The notes under the pieces were generated by a model. The model was not told the origin of the DNA. It did not search any database and saw only the letters and a program-made list of their open reading frames with translations. From the NCBI GenBank assembly GCA_013146195.2, contig CM028378.1, positions 12,004,828-12,068,827 on the forward strand: a stretch of DNA of 64,000 bases. The letters are read 5' to 3'. Source of the stretch: Codonopsis lanceolata (lineage: Eukaryota; Streptophyta; Magnoliopsida; Asterales; Campanulaceae). Below are positions 11,423-22,987 of the stretch, in pieces; the first letter of the stretch is position 1; the number at the start of each line of letters is the position of its first letter. Position numbers and translations under genes: made by a program.

Positions 11423-12639
11423 TGTTGTGTGATTGCACCATACTAATAGCCAAGAACAGTCCCGTACAAGAATCAGAGTAACCAGATTAAATACAGACCC
11501 AAGATTAAATATAGCGGATAACACTAGTTATTACAAAATAACTAAACAACCTCTCTATCGATTACAAACCGGGGAGGGGATAACATTTAATCACCGAGGG
11601 GTCTAAACACTAAATAAATCTGGTAGTCACAGTACTCGTATTTCCCAAATGTTATGGAACAAACAGAGAGGAAATACACTAAGGAAAAAATCGCTAAGAG
11701 ACAGAGCTGCAGAACAGAGTGTTAGTAAAACAGATTAATGGCAACAGAAAAATATCATGGAGCAACAGACGAGAGCACAACGTCACCGTGTACCCAAGAC
11801 ACGACTCGCCGTAACCGGTCGAAGACCTCGGCTAAGCTCTCGTCGGCTCAAACACCCTTTCACCGGCCATATCTACCAACGAGTCCAAACAGAACCAGCA
11901 CACCGCATACCCAAGGTCAAAGTCACAGACTAGACTCGACCACTAGGCTCCGACAACCGAGAACAGAAACAGCAAGAGAGTAAGAACATAACAGACAGAA
12001 GGGACCGCTCACAAAGCTCAATACACCATCTGTCTCCGGCAACTGAATAGTCGGAGTAGATGAACAGAAAAAGGACCACTAACTGAAACCCAGAACAACC
12101 TGCAACCTAGCCCAAACACCCTGCTCTCAAGGCTCACTCAACAGACCAAGCTCATAGAGAGCTTCTAATCCTAAATCACTCCCACACACTCAGACTCACC
12201 AAAATATATGATATAAGAAGAAGAAAGGGAATCAACCAAGGATTTCTGTTACTAGAATAAAGAAGGGAAATGGTCGAAGATGGTTCCTCACTAGATTTGG
12301 ATGAGTTCACAGCCTCTCTCTGTAACTCTCTGTTCTCTTTGCACTCTCTACACAATACACGCCCCTCACGCTCACTATGCTCACAGAATCCCACGGCTTC
12401 ATTCATCAAATGACGAAGGCAAGCTGAATTTAAAGGGTGGCTGAAAATATCAAGGCACAAGAAAACGGTTACACAAATGGATAAAGCTAGGATGAGCTGT
12501 CATCCATAAACCACTAATACCAAAGGGGTTTCACCAATAAGGACGGGCTGCACAGGGAGTGGGCCAAGTAGATTGGGATTAAGGAGATTTAATTAGAAGG
12601 CTGCCACTATTTTGGTTTGGGCCTCCACAAATTCTAACA
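11423..12639 (-). repeat. 3' LTR of nested copia element
   Basis: On the plus strand it begins TGTTGTGTGATTGC and ends AATTCTAACA. It matches the block at 16182 along its whole length. Open frames inside it are not genes. Confidence 0.9.
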
Positions 12640-12652
12640 ATCTCCACCTTGG
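12640..12652 (-). promoter_or_regulatory. Polypurine tract of nested copia element
   Basis: The minus strand reads CCAAGGTGGAGAT directly before the 3' LTR start TGTTAGAATTTGTGG. This is the typical copia arrangement for plus-strand priming. Confidence 0.75.
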
Positions 12653-12968
12653 AGCAAGTGCCGGTTCACACCATTGGACTCGAGGATATATTAAACAGAA
12701 AAGGTTCATCATCGCCTTATCCCTACACTTGATCCAACACAAAGGAGGACCAAAACAGGGAAAACACTTAACTAATTAAACACAAAGCAAAATTAGTCAA
12801 GACACCATGAATCTTCACAAAGAACTTCCCATGGATTTCAAGGAAATCACCACCGCTAACACAAAGTAAGCCAGTCTAACTTATTCTCACACACAAAGTA
12901 AGAACAAGAAAGATACCACGACACACACCAAGCAATGTCGAGGATTTTCGGGTAACCAAAACAAACCA

Positions 12969-15005
12969 TCAATCACAAGAATCAAAATCAAGCATTTTAA
13001 AACTAGATTGAATTTTCATTACCACCAAAGGTTTAACCTCCCAATCGAATTGGGCAACTAAAGCAAGCTTAATCACAATCCCTTGTTTTCGAGAAAACCC
13101 TTTTACAACCAACCTAGCTTTAAAAGAAGTAAGTTCAGCCACACGAAGCAGCACCAAAGTCCAAGAATGGTTCACATGCAAAGCATTAACATTATCCATT
13201 AAAGCATTCACCAATCACTAAGATTTCCAAATTTTAAAGCACCATTGTTGTAAATTATGGGATCATTCAAATTGTTAAAAGAATTAAGCATACAAAACAC
13301 AAATGAGGAAATGTGAAAATTTCTATCAAAACTAGACGGCCTCCTAACAAAAGGTCTAGGCCTACCACTAGCAAGTTGATATGCACCTAAATTTTCAAGT
13401 CTAGGAATTTCCATCACATTTTCTTCCACCTCATTTTGTTCAAATTCTTTATCAACAATTTCAAGATTAGCAAGCACAGTTTCACGATTTTCCATAATTT
13501 CAATTTGCATACACAAATTCACATCAAGAGAGTTCAACACATAGGGTTGCTCCACCACAATTGGAGCCGGGGAGGGGGTGCAACAATAGCATTTAAAGGT
13601 TGAGCAGGCAACAAGTAAGGAAATTCAATTTCGTCAAACTCTACATCCCTACACATGATAAGTCTCTCGTCATTCTCATCTCTCATCCACAATCTATACT
13701 TTCTCACCCTCTCCGAGTACCCTAAGAAAACACAGCGAACTGACCGAGGTTCAAGTTTGTTATTCTCTCGATGAATGTAAGCAGCACAACCGAAAACATG
13801 CAAGTTCGAAAAATCAATTTCACAACCGAAAAACACAACTTCAGGACATCTATTATCAAGAGGGATAGAAGGGGACCTATTATACACATAAGCGGCGGAC
13901 ACAACCGATTCTCCCCAAAAACCTATGGGAAGACCCGTCGAAGCAAGCATATTCCTCACCCGTTCTAACAGAGTTCTATTCATACGCTTGGCCAAATTGC
14001 AAGGGAAAGATATTTCATGATCAATCCCACTCTCAACACAGAATCTCTCGAACTCACCGTTATAGAACTCTAACCCCTTATCCGTCCTAAGTTCCTTGAT
14101 TTTCTTACCGGTTTGATTTTCGATCAAAAGTTTCCATGTTTTAAATTTACCAAAAACATCACTTTTATCTTGCATAGGAAAAACCCAGATTTCCTTGAAA
14201 AGTCATCAACAATAAATAACCAATATCTATTCCCACCATGCGAGGGTTCACACATAGGACCCCACACATCCGCATAGATCAATTCAAGATGATTTTTAAA
14301 AGAGAATTTTTCTAGAGGGGGAGGCGAAAAACTAACCCTTTGATGTTCACAAGTCACAGAAGTATCACATAAAGGCACACAAGAAATCACATCATCAACA
14401 AAACATTTATTTTTGTGAAAAATTTCTAAGCCTTTACTACTCAAATGTCCAAGTCTTTCATGCAACAAATCAGAATTTTCATTCTTAAAAGCATTTGTTT
14501 GATTTTCAGTAAAAGACACCGGGACAACATTGCAAACATACAAACTCTTTCGTTTTTCAGCTTTGAAAATCACCAAATTGCCCTTAGTAATTTTCATCAT
14601 ACCCTTACCCCATCTACCCTCTAACCCATCATCTTCTAATGCAGAACAAGACATCAAATTATTGCACAAATCAGACACATGTCTCACATTCTTCAAAGTA
14701 AAAACATTTCCCGAATCTAATTTCAAGCAAATATCACTAATTTCAGCAATAGGACAAATTTTCTCATTGGCCACAGAAACAAAACCAGTTTCTAATTCTT
14801 TGTAAGAGCAAAAAATGTTTTTATAAGGTAACATGTGATAGGAGCAACCAGAATCAACTAACCATTCATTTTCGCAAGAAAACATGGAATGCACAGAATT
14901 TAATGCATCATCACATAATTCAGTTACCACAAAAACATCAGCACTAGTCTCACAACAAGCCACATTACAATCGTTATGCTGGTTCTGATATTGACTTTGA
15001 TTCAT
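12969..15005 (-). pseudogene. pol: Copia pol: protease, mutated integrase, RT mostly deleted
   Basis: Visible in order: protease WLVDSGCSYHM (~14860); pre-integrase HERLGHLSSKGLE (~14450); integrase start HLELIYADVWGP and VDDFSRK; after a frameshift near 14170, the second acidic motif RTDKGLEFYN (~14075). Where the family has PQQNGxAERMNRT this copy reads CNLAKRMNRT, so the PQQNG block is damaged and the catalytic Glu is Lys. The HVFGCAAY and FLGYSERVRKYR region follows, then another shift near 13550. Only the beginning of RT remains (VNALHVNHSW ... KARLVVKGFSRKQGI), joined to a short LALVAQFDWEV piece. The YVDD box and all of RNase H are absent, showing a large internal deletion. Confidence 0.88.
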
Positions 15006-15867
15006 GTTTTTCTTTTTAGGATTAGGGCAATCTTTCCTAAAGTGTCACATTTCTCCACAGTTGTAACATTTCCTACCTTTAGTTCTCTATTCAGACCTAC
15101 TCTTGCTTCTATTTCTTCCATTTCCTAGAATTCTGATTTATGCCTTTGTTCTGATTTTGATTGTTTTCCCGTTCATTGTTTCTCTCAAACGTCCTACCTT
15201 TCACCATATTAACCTCACCGGAATCCGATTTACCTTTTCTAGCAGCTTTTAAATCTAACTCTTTGCCTTTCAAACTCGAAATCACCGTATCAAGCGTAAC
15301 CTTATCCCTACCATACTTAATAGCAGATTTCATGTCGGCATAAGATTCATGTATTGCATTCAAAAGCACAATCGAGGTATAATCGTCTATGTGTTCATCA
15401 CCAGTTTGTTTAATATCTTCAACTAATTTGGTAAACGCGTCAATGTTGTCTTCCATGTCTTTGTTTAAACCCAATTTAAAACTGAATTTTTTTTCCAGAA
15501 GATGAATTTTACTCGGCAAAGTTTTCTCAAAGTAAAGTTCTTCCAATTTTTTCCAAAGACTTTTGGCATGTCTATATTTACCACATTTCCGCATAACCGA
15601 ATCAGACAAGTTCAATATAAGAGACGCGTAGGCACTTTCATCCACTTCATGAATAGCTTCTTCCGAGGTGTTTTTAGCAAACTCGTGAGTTATGACCTTG
15701 AAAACTTTTTCTTTAATTAAAATACTTTTCATTTTTTGTTGCCAAATCGAAAAGTCACTTTTACCATTAAAGGGTTCCAAAGCATAAGACGATTTTGAAA
15801 AAATTATCACATAAACAATAGAACAATCAAAGCACCACAGAACAACCACATAATATCCAAGTTTCAA
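15006..15867 (-). pseudogene. gag: Copia gag with damaged zinc knuckle
   Basis: The gag domain is recognisable from LEPFNGKSDFSIWQQKMK (~15780) through LWKKLEELYFEKTLPSK, LLNAIHES and the Lys/Asn-rich tail. The open frame extends upstream to 15867, but those first ~30 residues look unlike gag, so the true start is unclear. Near 15115 a frameshift leads to an in-frame TAG and then the zinc knuckle CYNCGEM, in which the Gly of the usual GH pair is replaced by a TGA stop before HFRKDC. Confidence 0.85.
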
Positions 15868-16167
15868 AAAACAGATTTTTAAAACTCAAGAAAACAAGCA
15901 AGTAGCAAACAAATCTAAAACAACACTAAACAGGATTTAAGGAAAAATATCAACTAAACAGGAGAAATAAATAACACTAAGGAAACCACCCAAACAGAGC
16001 AACAAACCAAACACATAAAATACGAAGCTATTTCGATCAACAAATATAGCGCACATCGTAAAATAAAGCAAGGGTAACTGAAGCTCACCAAGAAACTCTA
16101 GGAGAGAGTTTCTAAAAAAGTTTGGATTGAAGGAGACTCTACCGACTCACGGTACGAGGACGCGGGT

Positions 16168-16180
16168 GGCTCTGATACCA
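16168..16180 (-). promoter_or_regulatory. tRNA-Met primer-binding site of nested copia element
   Basis: The minus strand reads TGGTATCAGAGCC, an intact initiator tRNA-Met complement, one base from the 5' LTR. Confidence 0.9.
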
Positions 16181-16181
16181 C

Positions 16182-17388
16182 TGTTGTGTGATTGCACCAC
16201 ACTAATAGACAGGAACAGTCCCGTACAAGAATCAGAGCAACCAGATTAAATACAGACCCAAGATTAAATATAGCGGATAACACTAGTTATTACAAAATAA
16301 CTAAACAACCTCTCTATCGATTTCAAACCGGGGAGGGGATAACATTTAATCACCGAGGGATCTAAACAGTAAATAAATCTGGTAGTCACAGTACCCGTAT
16401 TTCCCAAATGTTATGAAACAAACAGGGAGGAAATACATTGTGGGAAAAAATCGCAAAGAGACAGAGCTGCAAAACAGAGTGTTAGTAAAACAGATTAATG
16501 GCAACAAAAAATATGAAGGAGCAATAGACGAGAGCACAACGTCGCCGTGTACCCAAGACACGACTCGCCGTAATCGGTCGAAGACCTCGGCTAAGCTCTC
16601 GTCGGCTCAAACACCCTTTCACCGGCCATATCCACCAACGAGTCCAAACAGAACCAGCACACCGCGTACCCAAGGTCAAAGCCACCGACTAGACTCGACC
16701 ACTAGGCTCCGGTAATCGAGAACAGAAACAGCAAGAGAGTAAGAACAGAACGGACCGCTCACAAAGCTTAATACACCATCTGTCTCCGGCAATTGAACAG
16801 TTGGAGAAGATGCACGGAAAAAGGACCATTCACCGAAACCCACAACAACCTGCAACCTAGCCCAAACACCCTGCTCTCAGGGCTCACTCAACAGACCAAG
16901 CTTACAGATAGCTTATAATCCTAAATCACTCTCACACACTCAGACTCACCAAGATATCTGATATAAGAAAAGAGAGGGAATCAACCAAGGATTTATGTTA
17001 CTAGACTGAAGAAAGGGAAAGGGTCGAAGATGGTTCCTCGCTGGATTTGGCTGAGCTCACAGCCTCTCTCTGTAACTCTCTGTTCTCTCTGCACAATACA
17101 CGCCCCTCACGCTCAATGTGCTCACAGAATCCCACGGCTTCATTCATCAAATGACGAAGGCAAGTTGAATTTAAAGGGTGGTTGAAAATATCAAGGCACA
17201 AGAAAACGGTTACACAAATGGATAAAGCTAGGATGAGCTGTCATCCATAAACCCACTAATACCAAAGGGGTTTCACAAATAAGGACGGGCTGCACAGGGA
17301 GTGGCCCAAGCAGATTGGGCTTAGGGAGATTTAATTAGAAGGATGCCACTATTCTGGTTTGGGCCTCCACAAATTCTATTTCTCAACA
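16182..17388 (-). repeat. 5' LTR of nested copia element
   Basis: Matches 11423-12639. Its outer border is uncertain by about 12 bases: homology runs clearly to AAATTCT (17377), and a terminal AACA occurs at 17388. Confidence 0.85.
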
Positions 17389-18155
17389 ATGTTTTGCTTG
17401 GTGTACGGCAAAAATAATCCAACTCTTATTACTTTAATCTCGTCTATGATTCTGTGGGAACTTTGGAGGTTTCGAAATAAGGCTTTATTTGATGGTCTTC
17501 GCTGCCCTGCCAGAATCATTATAGCTCGGATCACGTAGGAAATTAATTCTATATTGTACGCTGCTGGTTTCTCCTCTCACCCGGCTGCTAACTAGGAGTC
17601 CTTTTCTCGTCTAGGGAGAGTTACCACTAAAACTATTCAAATAGTCCGGTGGCTTAAACCTATTCAAGGCATGATTAAATTAAACTCGGACGGGGCTTGT
17701 AGAGGTAATCCAGGAATCAACGCTGGTGGAGGCATTGTTCGTGATGATTTGGGGAATATGATCTTTGCATTCTCTTCTTTCTACGGTCTCTCCACTAGTT
17801 TTATGGATGAATGTAGGGATGTTTTTCAGGGTATTCAATGGCTTCGGTGTAAGAGTTTCCCTAATGTTTCTATAGAAGTTGATTAGAAGGTTTTATGTGA
17901 TTGTTTGACTGGTGCTGCTTCTTCTCCTTGGATTTGTGAATATATGCTTCGCTCTTTGTCTTACTTCGTGATTCCATGGACTTGTCCTTCTCTCATTGCT
18001 TTCTTGAGGCCAATGCGGTAGCTGATGGCCTTGCCAATTTGGCTTGCGACACTCATACTGATCGAGATTTTGACATTGCTTCTGCCCTCCCTCATCATAT
18101 TCGTGGTCTCTTGGATCTTGACAGGGGTGGTACCCATTACACTCGGACTTCTTAA
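17389..18155 (+). pseudogene. L1-type LINE ORF2, C-terminal RNase H (second fragment)
   Basis: Continues the LINE interrupted at 11422. ILWELWRFRNKALFDG is the stretch before RNase H. The RNase H domain shows LNSDGACRGNPG with GGGIVRDDLGN (~17680), a central Glu in MDECRDVFQGIQW and Asp in IEVD, directly followed by a TAG. After a shift the closing motif FLEANAVADGLANLA (~18010) and a terminal RTS-stop at 18153-18155 are visible. RNase H at the ORF2 end is typical of a plant L1 subset. Stops show it is dead. Confidence 0.88.
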
Positions 18156-18301
18156 TTGTTTTTTTTTCTCATGTATCTCATTTTCGAGGTCAGACTCATT
18201 TGTTCCCTTTCTTTAAAAGACAGTTATCCCCCGTAAGTTTTATCTAATAAAATCTCGTAGGGTATCGTCTCTGCTTCCTATATATATATATATATATATA
18301 T
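18156..18301 (+). repeat. LINE 3' UTR ending in a (TA)n tract
   Basis: A short 3' UTR with TAATAAAATCTCG, then a (TA)n run at 18280-18301. A (TA)n instead of poly-A tail may be a decayed tail that expanded as a microsatellite. Confidence 0.55.
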
Positions 18302-19403
18302 GTTTGACCCACATACATTTAAAAAATAATTGATTTGACTATAAATATTTGGTTTGATGTGTAATTTCCTTAAAAAATATGTGTACAATTTCTATAACAT
18401 TTTAATTTTACTCTCCATATTTGATATTAACATAAAAATTAGTTAAGTTCAAATATTATTGTAATTATGACCAACTCAAATGTTAATTATATACTAATGG
18501 ACTACACTTTTATGCCTTAATTTTTGAAAGTAGATTCTTTAAGTGACACATCTCGAAATAGAATAGTGGACACTTTGCCCAAAACGAAGGAAGTATCTTT
18601 TAATAATTAGATTTTTCAAACATAATCTTTTTGAGTGGAACGGAGGAGGGAGTAAGAAACAAACATTGATGGCACGACATAAAAATAAGCACAAATTTCC
18701 ACCACCACGACAAAAATAGAGATCAACGTTGGCTATAAATATAGATGTTCAATAATAATTTGTGACCCACGCAGTTCTCCCTCCAGAGAATGAGAAAAGA
18801 AAAATGCCTTGGTTTCTCCACTTTTACAACTTAGAACAAATTCAATACTAAGTAGAAGCCATATGCTTAAGTTACACGAAAAAGTAATTGTACTTGTTTT
18901 TATAAGTAAATGCTTATTTCTATTGCACATTTGCACTGCACTACAAATCCTTACTTTCCTGGCAGTGTGATTGCTTTGCCAAAAATGTTCAACGATGGTG
19001 CAGTTGAATATGAAGATGGACCGAGGCAATTTAAGAATACAATTCAATTATAGGACTACATCATTTACTTCTGACACAATGTATACGAGATGGTCTCCCG
19101 AATGAATTGGCCTAAAAGCTTGTTGGAGTTTGCTCATTACTCATCAGTCCAAGTGCGCAAGTCAATTTGCATTTAAATCTCAGCAACTAGCAAGCACTGG
19201 TGACTCTGATAAACATCCCAACTATTATGTACACCAGAAAGACAGCCAAATGCTTGCCCCAAATAAGTACGTAAAGACAATTAATTGCACAAAGCCATGT
19301 ATCAATAATCAGTTTCAACTGATAAACTCAATAACTGCCATAATATTAATGGCCAAACACATGTAAAATAGATGAAAATTTTGCCCAACTCAAAGATCAA
19401 TCA
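18302..19403. other. Intergenic, MITE remnant and probable Ran 3' UTR
   Basis: No gene seen. The part at 18420-18620 resembles 59750-60060 (shared CTTTTAATAATTAGATTTTT and GACACTTTTATGC-like stretches), marking a shared degenerate MITE. The last few hundred bases before 19404 should include the Ran 3' UTR. Confidence 0.45.
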
Positions 19404-22400
19404 CTATTCAAACGCATCATCATCGTCATCTGGAAGAGGCTGTGCAGCTGCTTCAAGTAACTCAGCTTCATGCCTGCAACACACAAAAGTGCAAACCTCA
19501 ATGATGTCATGTATTTGAACTTTGAACTCAACTATTATGAGACCCCACAAGAGGAACAATCAAATTAAACATCATCTACAATACAAGACCAGCAATGAAT
19601 AGAATACCGGCAAATAAAGTTCATGAAAATCAGGTTGGCAATGTTGGGCAGGATGAAATATGGATACATTTATATGGTCCAAATTATTTGTAAAACTTTT
19701 AGTCGCTAGAATATACAACGATGAACAAAAAACTGTGGATCTGAATATGTTGTCAAACATTTACCGTTGTTGAGTAGCCATGTCAATCTGAACTTCTGGG
19801 GGAAGAAGAGCAGGTGACTCGACAAAGTGAAGGTTAACATCCCTGAAAAATGAAATAATCAAACACAGTTCAATCTCTGATAATGGGTCAGGAAGTGAAA
19901 TTTACGAGTAATTGCACTGAGATTTTATTGTACACAAAGACAACAACTCTTACCCAGCTAATTTTCTGGCAAGATAAAGGAAAGGCTTCTCAAAGTTGTA
20001 ATTGCTCTTTGCAGATATCTCATAGTACTGAAGGTTCTTCTTTCTATGGAATGTAACCATTTTTGCTTTGACCTGCCTATTCTTGACATCCACCTTGTTC
20101 CCACACAAAACCACTGGAATGTTCTCACACACCCTAATAATGCAAGAGAGAAGATAAATAATTTCTAGTAAAATATGTTCTAGTTTGTTAATAATTATCA
20201 ACAAATGTATTACTAATACAATTAGTCAAAAGAACCTGCAGAGGTCCCGGTGCCATGTGGGAACATTCTTGTAGGTCAAACGTGCAGTAACATCAAACAT
20301 TATAATGGCACATTGCCCGTGAATACTGCAAAAGAGAACAAATAATTCATCATCATGAAGTATTAATGAAATAACATCCAATTCCAGATAAAAAAAGGTC
20401 AGGCAGGTCCTTAAGCATGCAATACAAACATATCAATGATAGAATTACACAAAGAATGTTTACAAAGCATGCTCAGAGGAAACAGTTCATAACTTGACAA
20501 AGAAATATAAAGGTCACTCCGGTACTGATGATAATCTTGCACTCTTAGACCGCAAGTAAAAGGTAGGAGAAACGGCGGTGTACAGGAATTGCACCCACAG
20601 AAGCCTAAAAACTACAAGCATTTAACGTGAAAAGAAAGAATGAATAGTCCCTAAGCGCTTCGCTTACACTTCAACGAACCAGAGTCCAGAAAGCAACAAC
20701 TTATCATATAAACTATGCCAGCACAACATAAAGTTCAACTCATGACATTAGACACAGCGTATAAACATGTTAATAACTTGCAATACATTCTTCGCCATAA
20801 GAGCACTCAATATCAGTTAGTCCAGCAGATAGTATCAAGAAACAAAAGCCATTATACTCCACATAGATTCTGCAAAACCATACCAAAATACCATACCCAT
20901 ATCAGGGCCAGACTCAGCAATTTCACTTTGAAATATGAGGTGTGGTTTCAAAAGAAAACTTAACAAGGATTCAGAGTGTTGAAAAGGTCCCAAAACATGT
21001 CCAGCGCCTACTCCTCAATTTTGCAAACATATAAAAACATTGATTTCAAAAGCAAAACTAAGAGGATTCAGACTTTGAAAGATGTTGATCACACAACACC
21101 ATCTTAAAGCATAACTGATAGACTAATCAAGTGGATATACACTCCACTCTGTTCCTAAATAATTGTTAGCTTTCCTTTTTTGTCCGTTACAAAAAAAATG
21201 TTTTGTTTCTATACCTTCTTTTTTAGAAAAACACTTTTAACATTTTACCGTAACTTTTTCTTCATACTTTAAATATACATGGACTTTAAAGGAAACTACT
21301 TTTTACACAAATATTTATAATAGAGTTGATTGGTTTTTCTTAATTTGTGTGTGCGGTCAGGACAATTATTTAGGAACGGAGGAAGTAAATAATTTTCTAT
21401 CTTGATGTATATGTAGTTTGACCATACAAACTGAATGTTTTATGAGTGTCACTGACAACAATTTAATCCATCTGTTTCACCCAAGAGTAATGTCTGTGAA
21501 CCCACATTCACTACTAAAAGGGGACGGTCTTAAATCAGCAGGGTTAGTTGACACTTCAACAACTGAGATTGAGCTAGACTACAGGAAACAAATTATAACC
21601 CCCAATACTATCAGTTTTATAATTACCTAGGGAGCATCATTAAGTATAATCGGGAAATTATAAGCTCAGAATAATAACAATCAACAATAAAAACAGCATC
21701 AGCATCTGAAAAAAAGAAAAATCAACAACAATAACGATAAAGCTAATTGATGTTGTAGGACTTACTAGTAACCATCTCTAAGTCCTCCAAACTTCTCTTG
21801 TCCAGCAGTATCCCAACAATAGAACCTTATCTTGCCACAGTTAGTGTGGAAGTCCAGTGGATGAACTTCAACACCAATTGTTGCTGCAAATAAAGTAAAA
21901 ATCTTCTTTCTTAGAACTTAGCATGTATATATGAATGGGCAACAATACCTGCATAACATATTCAGACAGATAAAAGTTCTAATATAAGGAACATATATGA
22001 AGCTTACGTTCGTATTTCTTCTCAAACTCTCCAGTAAGATGGCGTTTTACAAAAGTTGTTTTCCCTGCAGTTCCCAATCATCAAGTATGATAAGAAACAA
22101 GCAAGAAAGTATCCAAAAAAAAAAAAAAAAACTCACAATCATCAAGAATAATAAGAAACAAGCAAGAAAGTATCCAAAATCAAAAAAACTTAGGTCACAG
22201 ATCAAGTTTACAACCTGCGTACAACAAGAATTGAGGTAGCTACATGGATTCCTATGTGCCAAGGAACCGGAGGACAAAAGTGAAAGGTGTTCAATAGCCA
22301 AATTCTTATTTGACAAGTTCAAAATGTAATACATTATCATTAACTTCGCTGTTTTACCGGACTTGTATCCCACAGTTATCCTAACCTAGACACCTAGACA

Positions 22401-22655
22401 ATAATTTCCGATATGTGTAAGTAGAATGTACAAATAAGCTGAGTCACTCATGAATATTTCATAAAAAGAGTCGTGAATGAATGAAATTACCGGTGCCGCC
22501 ATCGCCAACGATGACGAGCTTGAAGCTTGGGTAGTCAACTGTTTGTTGATTCGGTAGTGCCTACAAGATCATAATACAGATACACACAAATTAATCAAAA
22601 TGAAAGTTCAACCCTTCAACGCTAACCTACACGAGAGAGAGAGAGAGAGTACCAT
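19404..22655 (-). CDS. RAN: GTP-binding nuclear protein Ran (8 coding exons, complete)
   Basis: Coding exons (minus strand) are 22653-22655 (ATG only), 22491-22560, 22008-22064, 21766-21883, 20236-20325, 19954-20133, 19765-19842 and 19404-19473. They sum to 666 bases, 221 residues and a stop, the usual plant Ran length. All introns are GT-AG. Motifs: G1 GDGGTGKT (20-27), TIGVEVHP switch I (45-52), DTAGQEKF (68-75, catalytic Gln72), NKVD (125-128), SAK (153-155), and the acidic C-terminal DDDDDAFE tail that distinguishes Ran from Rab/Rho. Ran cycles GDP/GTP to give direction to nuclear import and export and acts in spindle and envelope assembly. Residue 138 is Met where I recall Gln in most plant copies. 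A Stowaway MITE sits in the long intron between the fourth and fifth exons. There are no breaks, so I take it as functional. Confidence 0.97.
21140..21385. mobile_element. Stowaway-type MITE in a Ran intron
   Basis: The ends are inverted: CACTCCACTCTGTTCCTAAATAATTG on the left, and the complement of CTTCCTCCGTTCCTAAATAATTG on the right. TA flanks each side (21138-21139 and 21386-21387). The Tc1/mariner-derived Stowaway family has CTCCCTCCGT-type ends and TA duplications. Confidence 0.85.
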
Positions 22656-22725
22656 GAGAGAGATTATGGGAGGAGAGGAGGCTGGTGAATTTTGAATGGA
22701 GAAAGGGAGCGGAGTTTTAGGTTTT

Positions 22726-22733
22726 TTTTATAT
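22726..22733 (-). promoter_or_regulatory. Candidate TATA box of Ran
   Basis: The minus strand reads ATATAAAA followed by AAAACCTAAAA, about 70 bases before the ATG and in front of a CT-rich leader. Placement suits a short 5' UTR. Confidence 0.5.
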
Positions 22734-22987
22734 CGGAGTGCGTTGGGTTATGGCCTAGCCTATGGAGGTTTTATGCTTGGTTTTAACGCGATCTCGCTAC
22801 CGTTCGGATGGATCCCGCTTCAAATTGCAGCTTAAATATAAACCATACACGTGGCTGGACTTCTCTTAATCATTTAACGTCTCGCGTTATATAAAGGAAT
22901 AAGTATTAGACCAAGCACGGAATATCAAATGAATATTTATTGGGATTTTTGTGAACAAAAAAAAAATGTTGTAGGAATCAAAGAGAT

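Larger units (their letters stand above)
11423..17388 (-). mobile_element. Defective Ty1/copia element nested in the LINE
   Basis: Two ~1.2-kb LTRs in direct orientation (11423-12639 and 16182 to about 17388) flank a 3.5-kb minus-strand interior with primer-binding site, gag, protease, integrase, a stub of RT and a polypurine tract. The LTRs differ by many substitutions and small indels, so insertion is not recent. The right LTR has extra bases (TTTCTC-like) before its final AACA, and I find no clean 5-bp target duplication. AACTC before the left LTR and TTCTC near the right end is the closest. Confidence 0.92.

Noticed and set aside
12176..12460. 94-residue frame and its near copy at 17001-17201
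   Set aside because: Both lie at matching places in the two copia LTRs and show no protein family features.
11423..17388. Target-site duplication for the nested copia element
   Set aside because: AACTC on the left and TTCTC on the right match at only three of five bases and the right LTR end is altered, so it is not claimed.
21997..22373. Frames on both strands inside the Ran locus
   Set aside because: They fall across a Ran exon-intron border and a poly-A run; the true exon is read on the minus strand in a defined phase.
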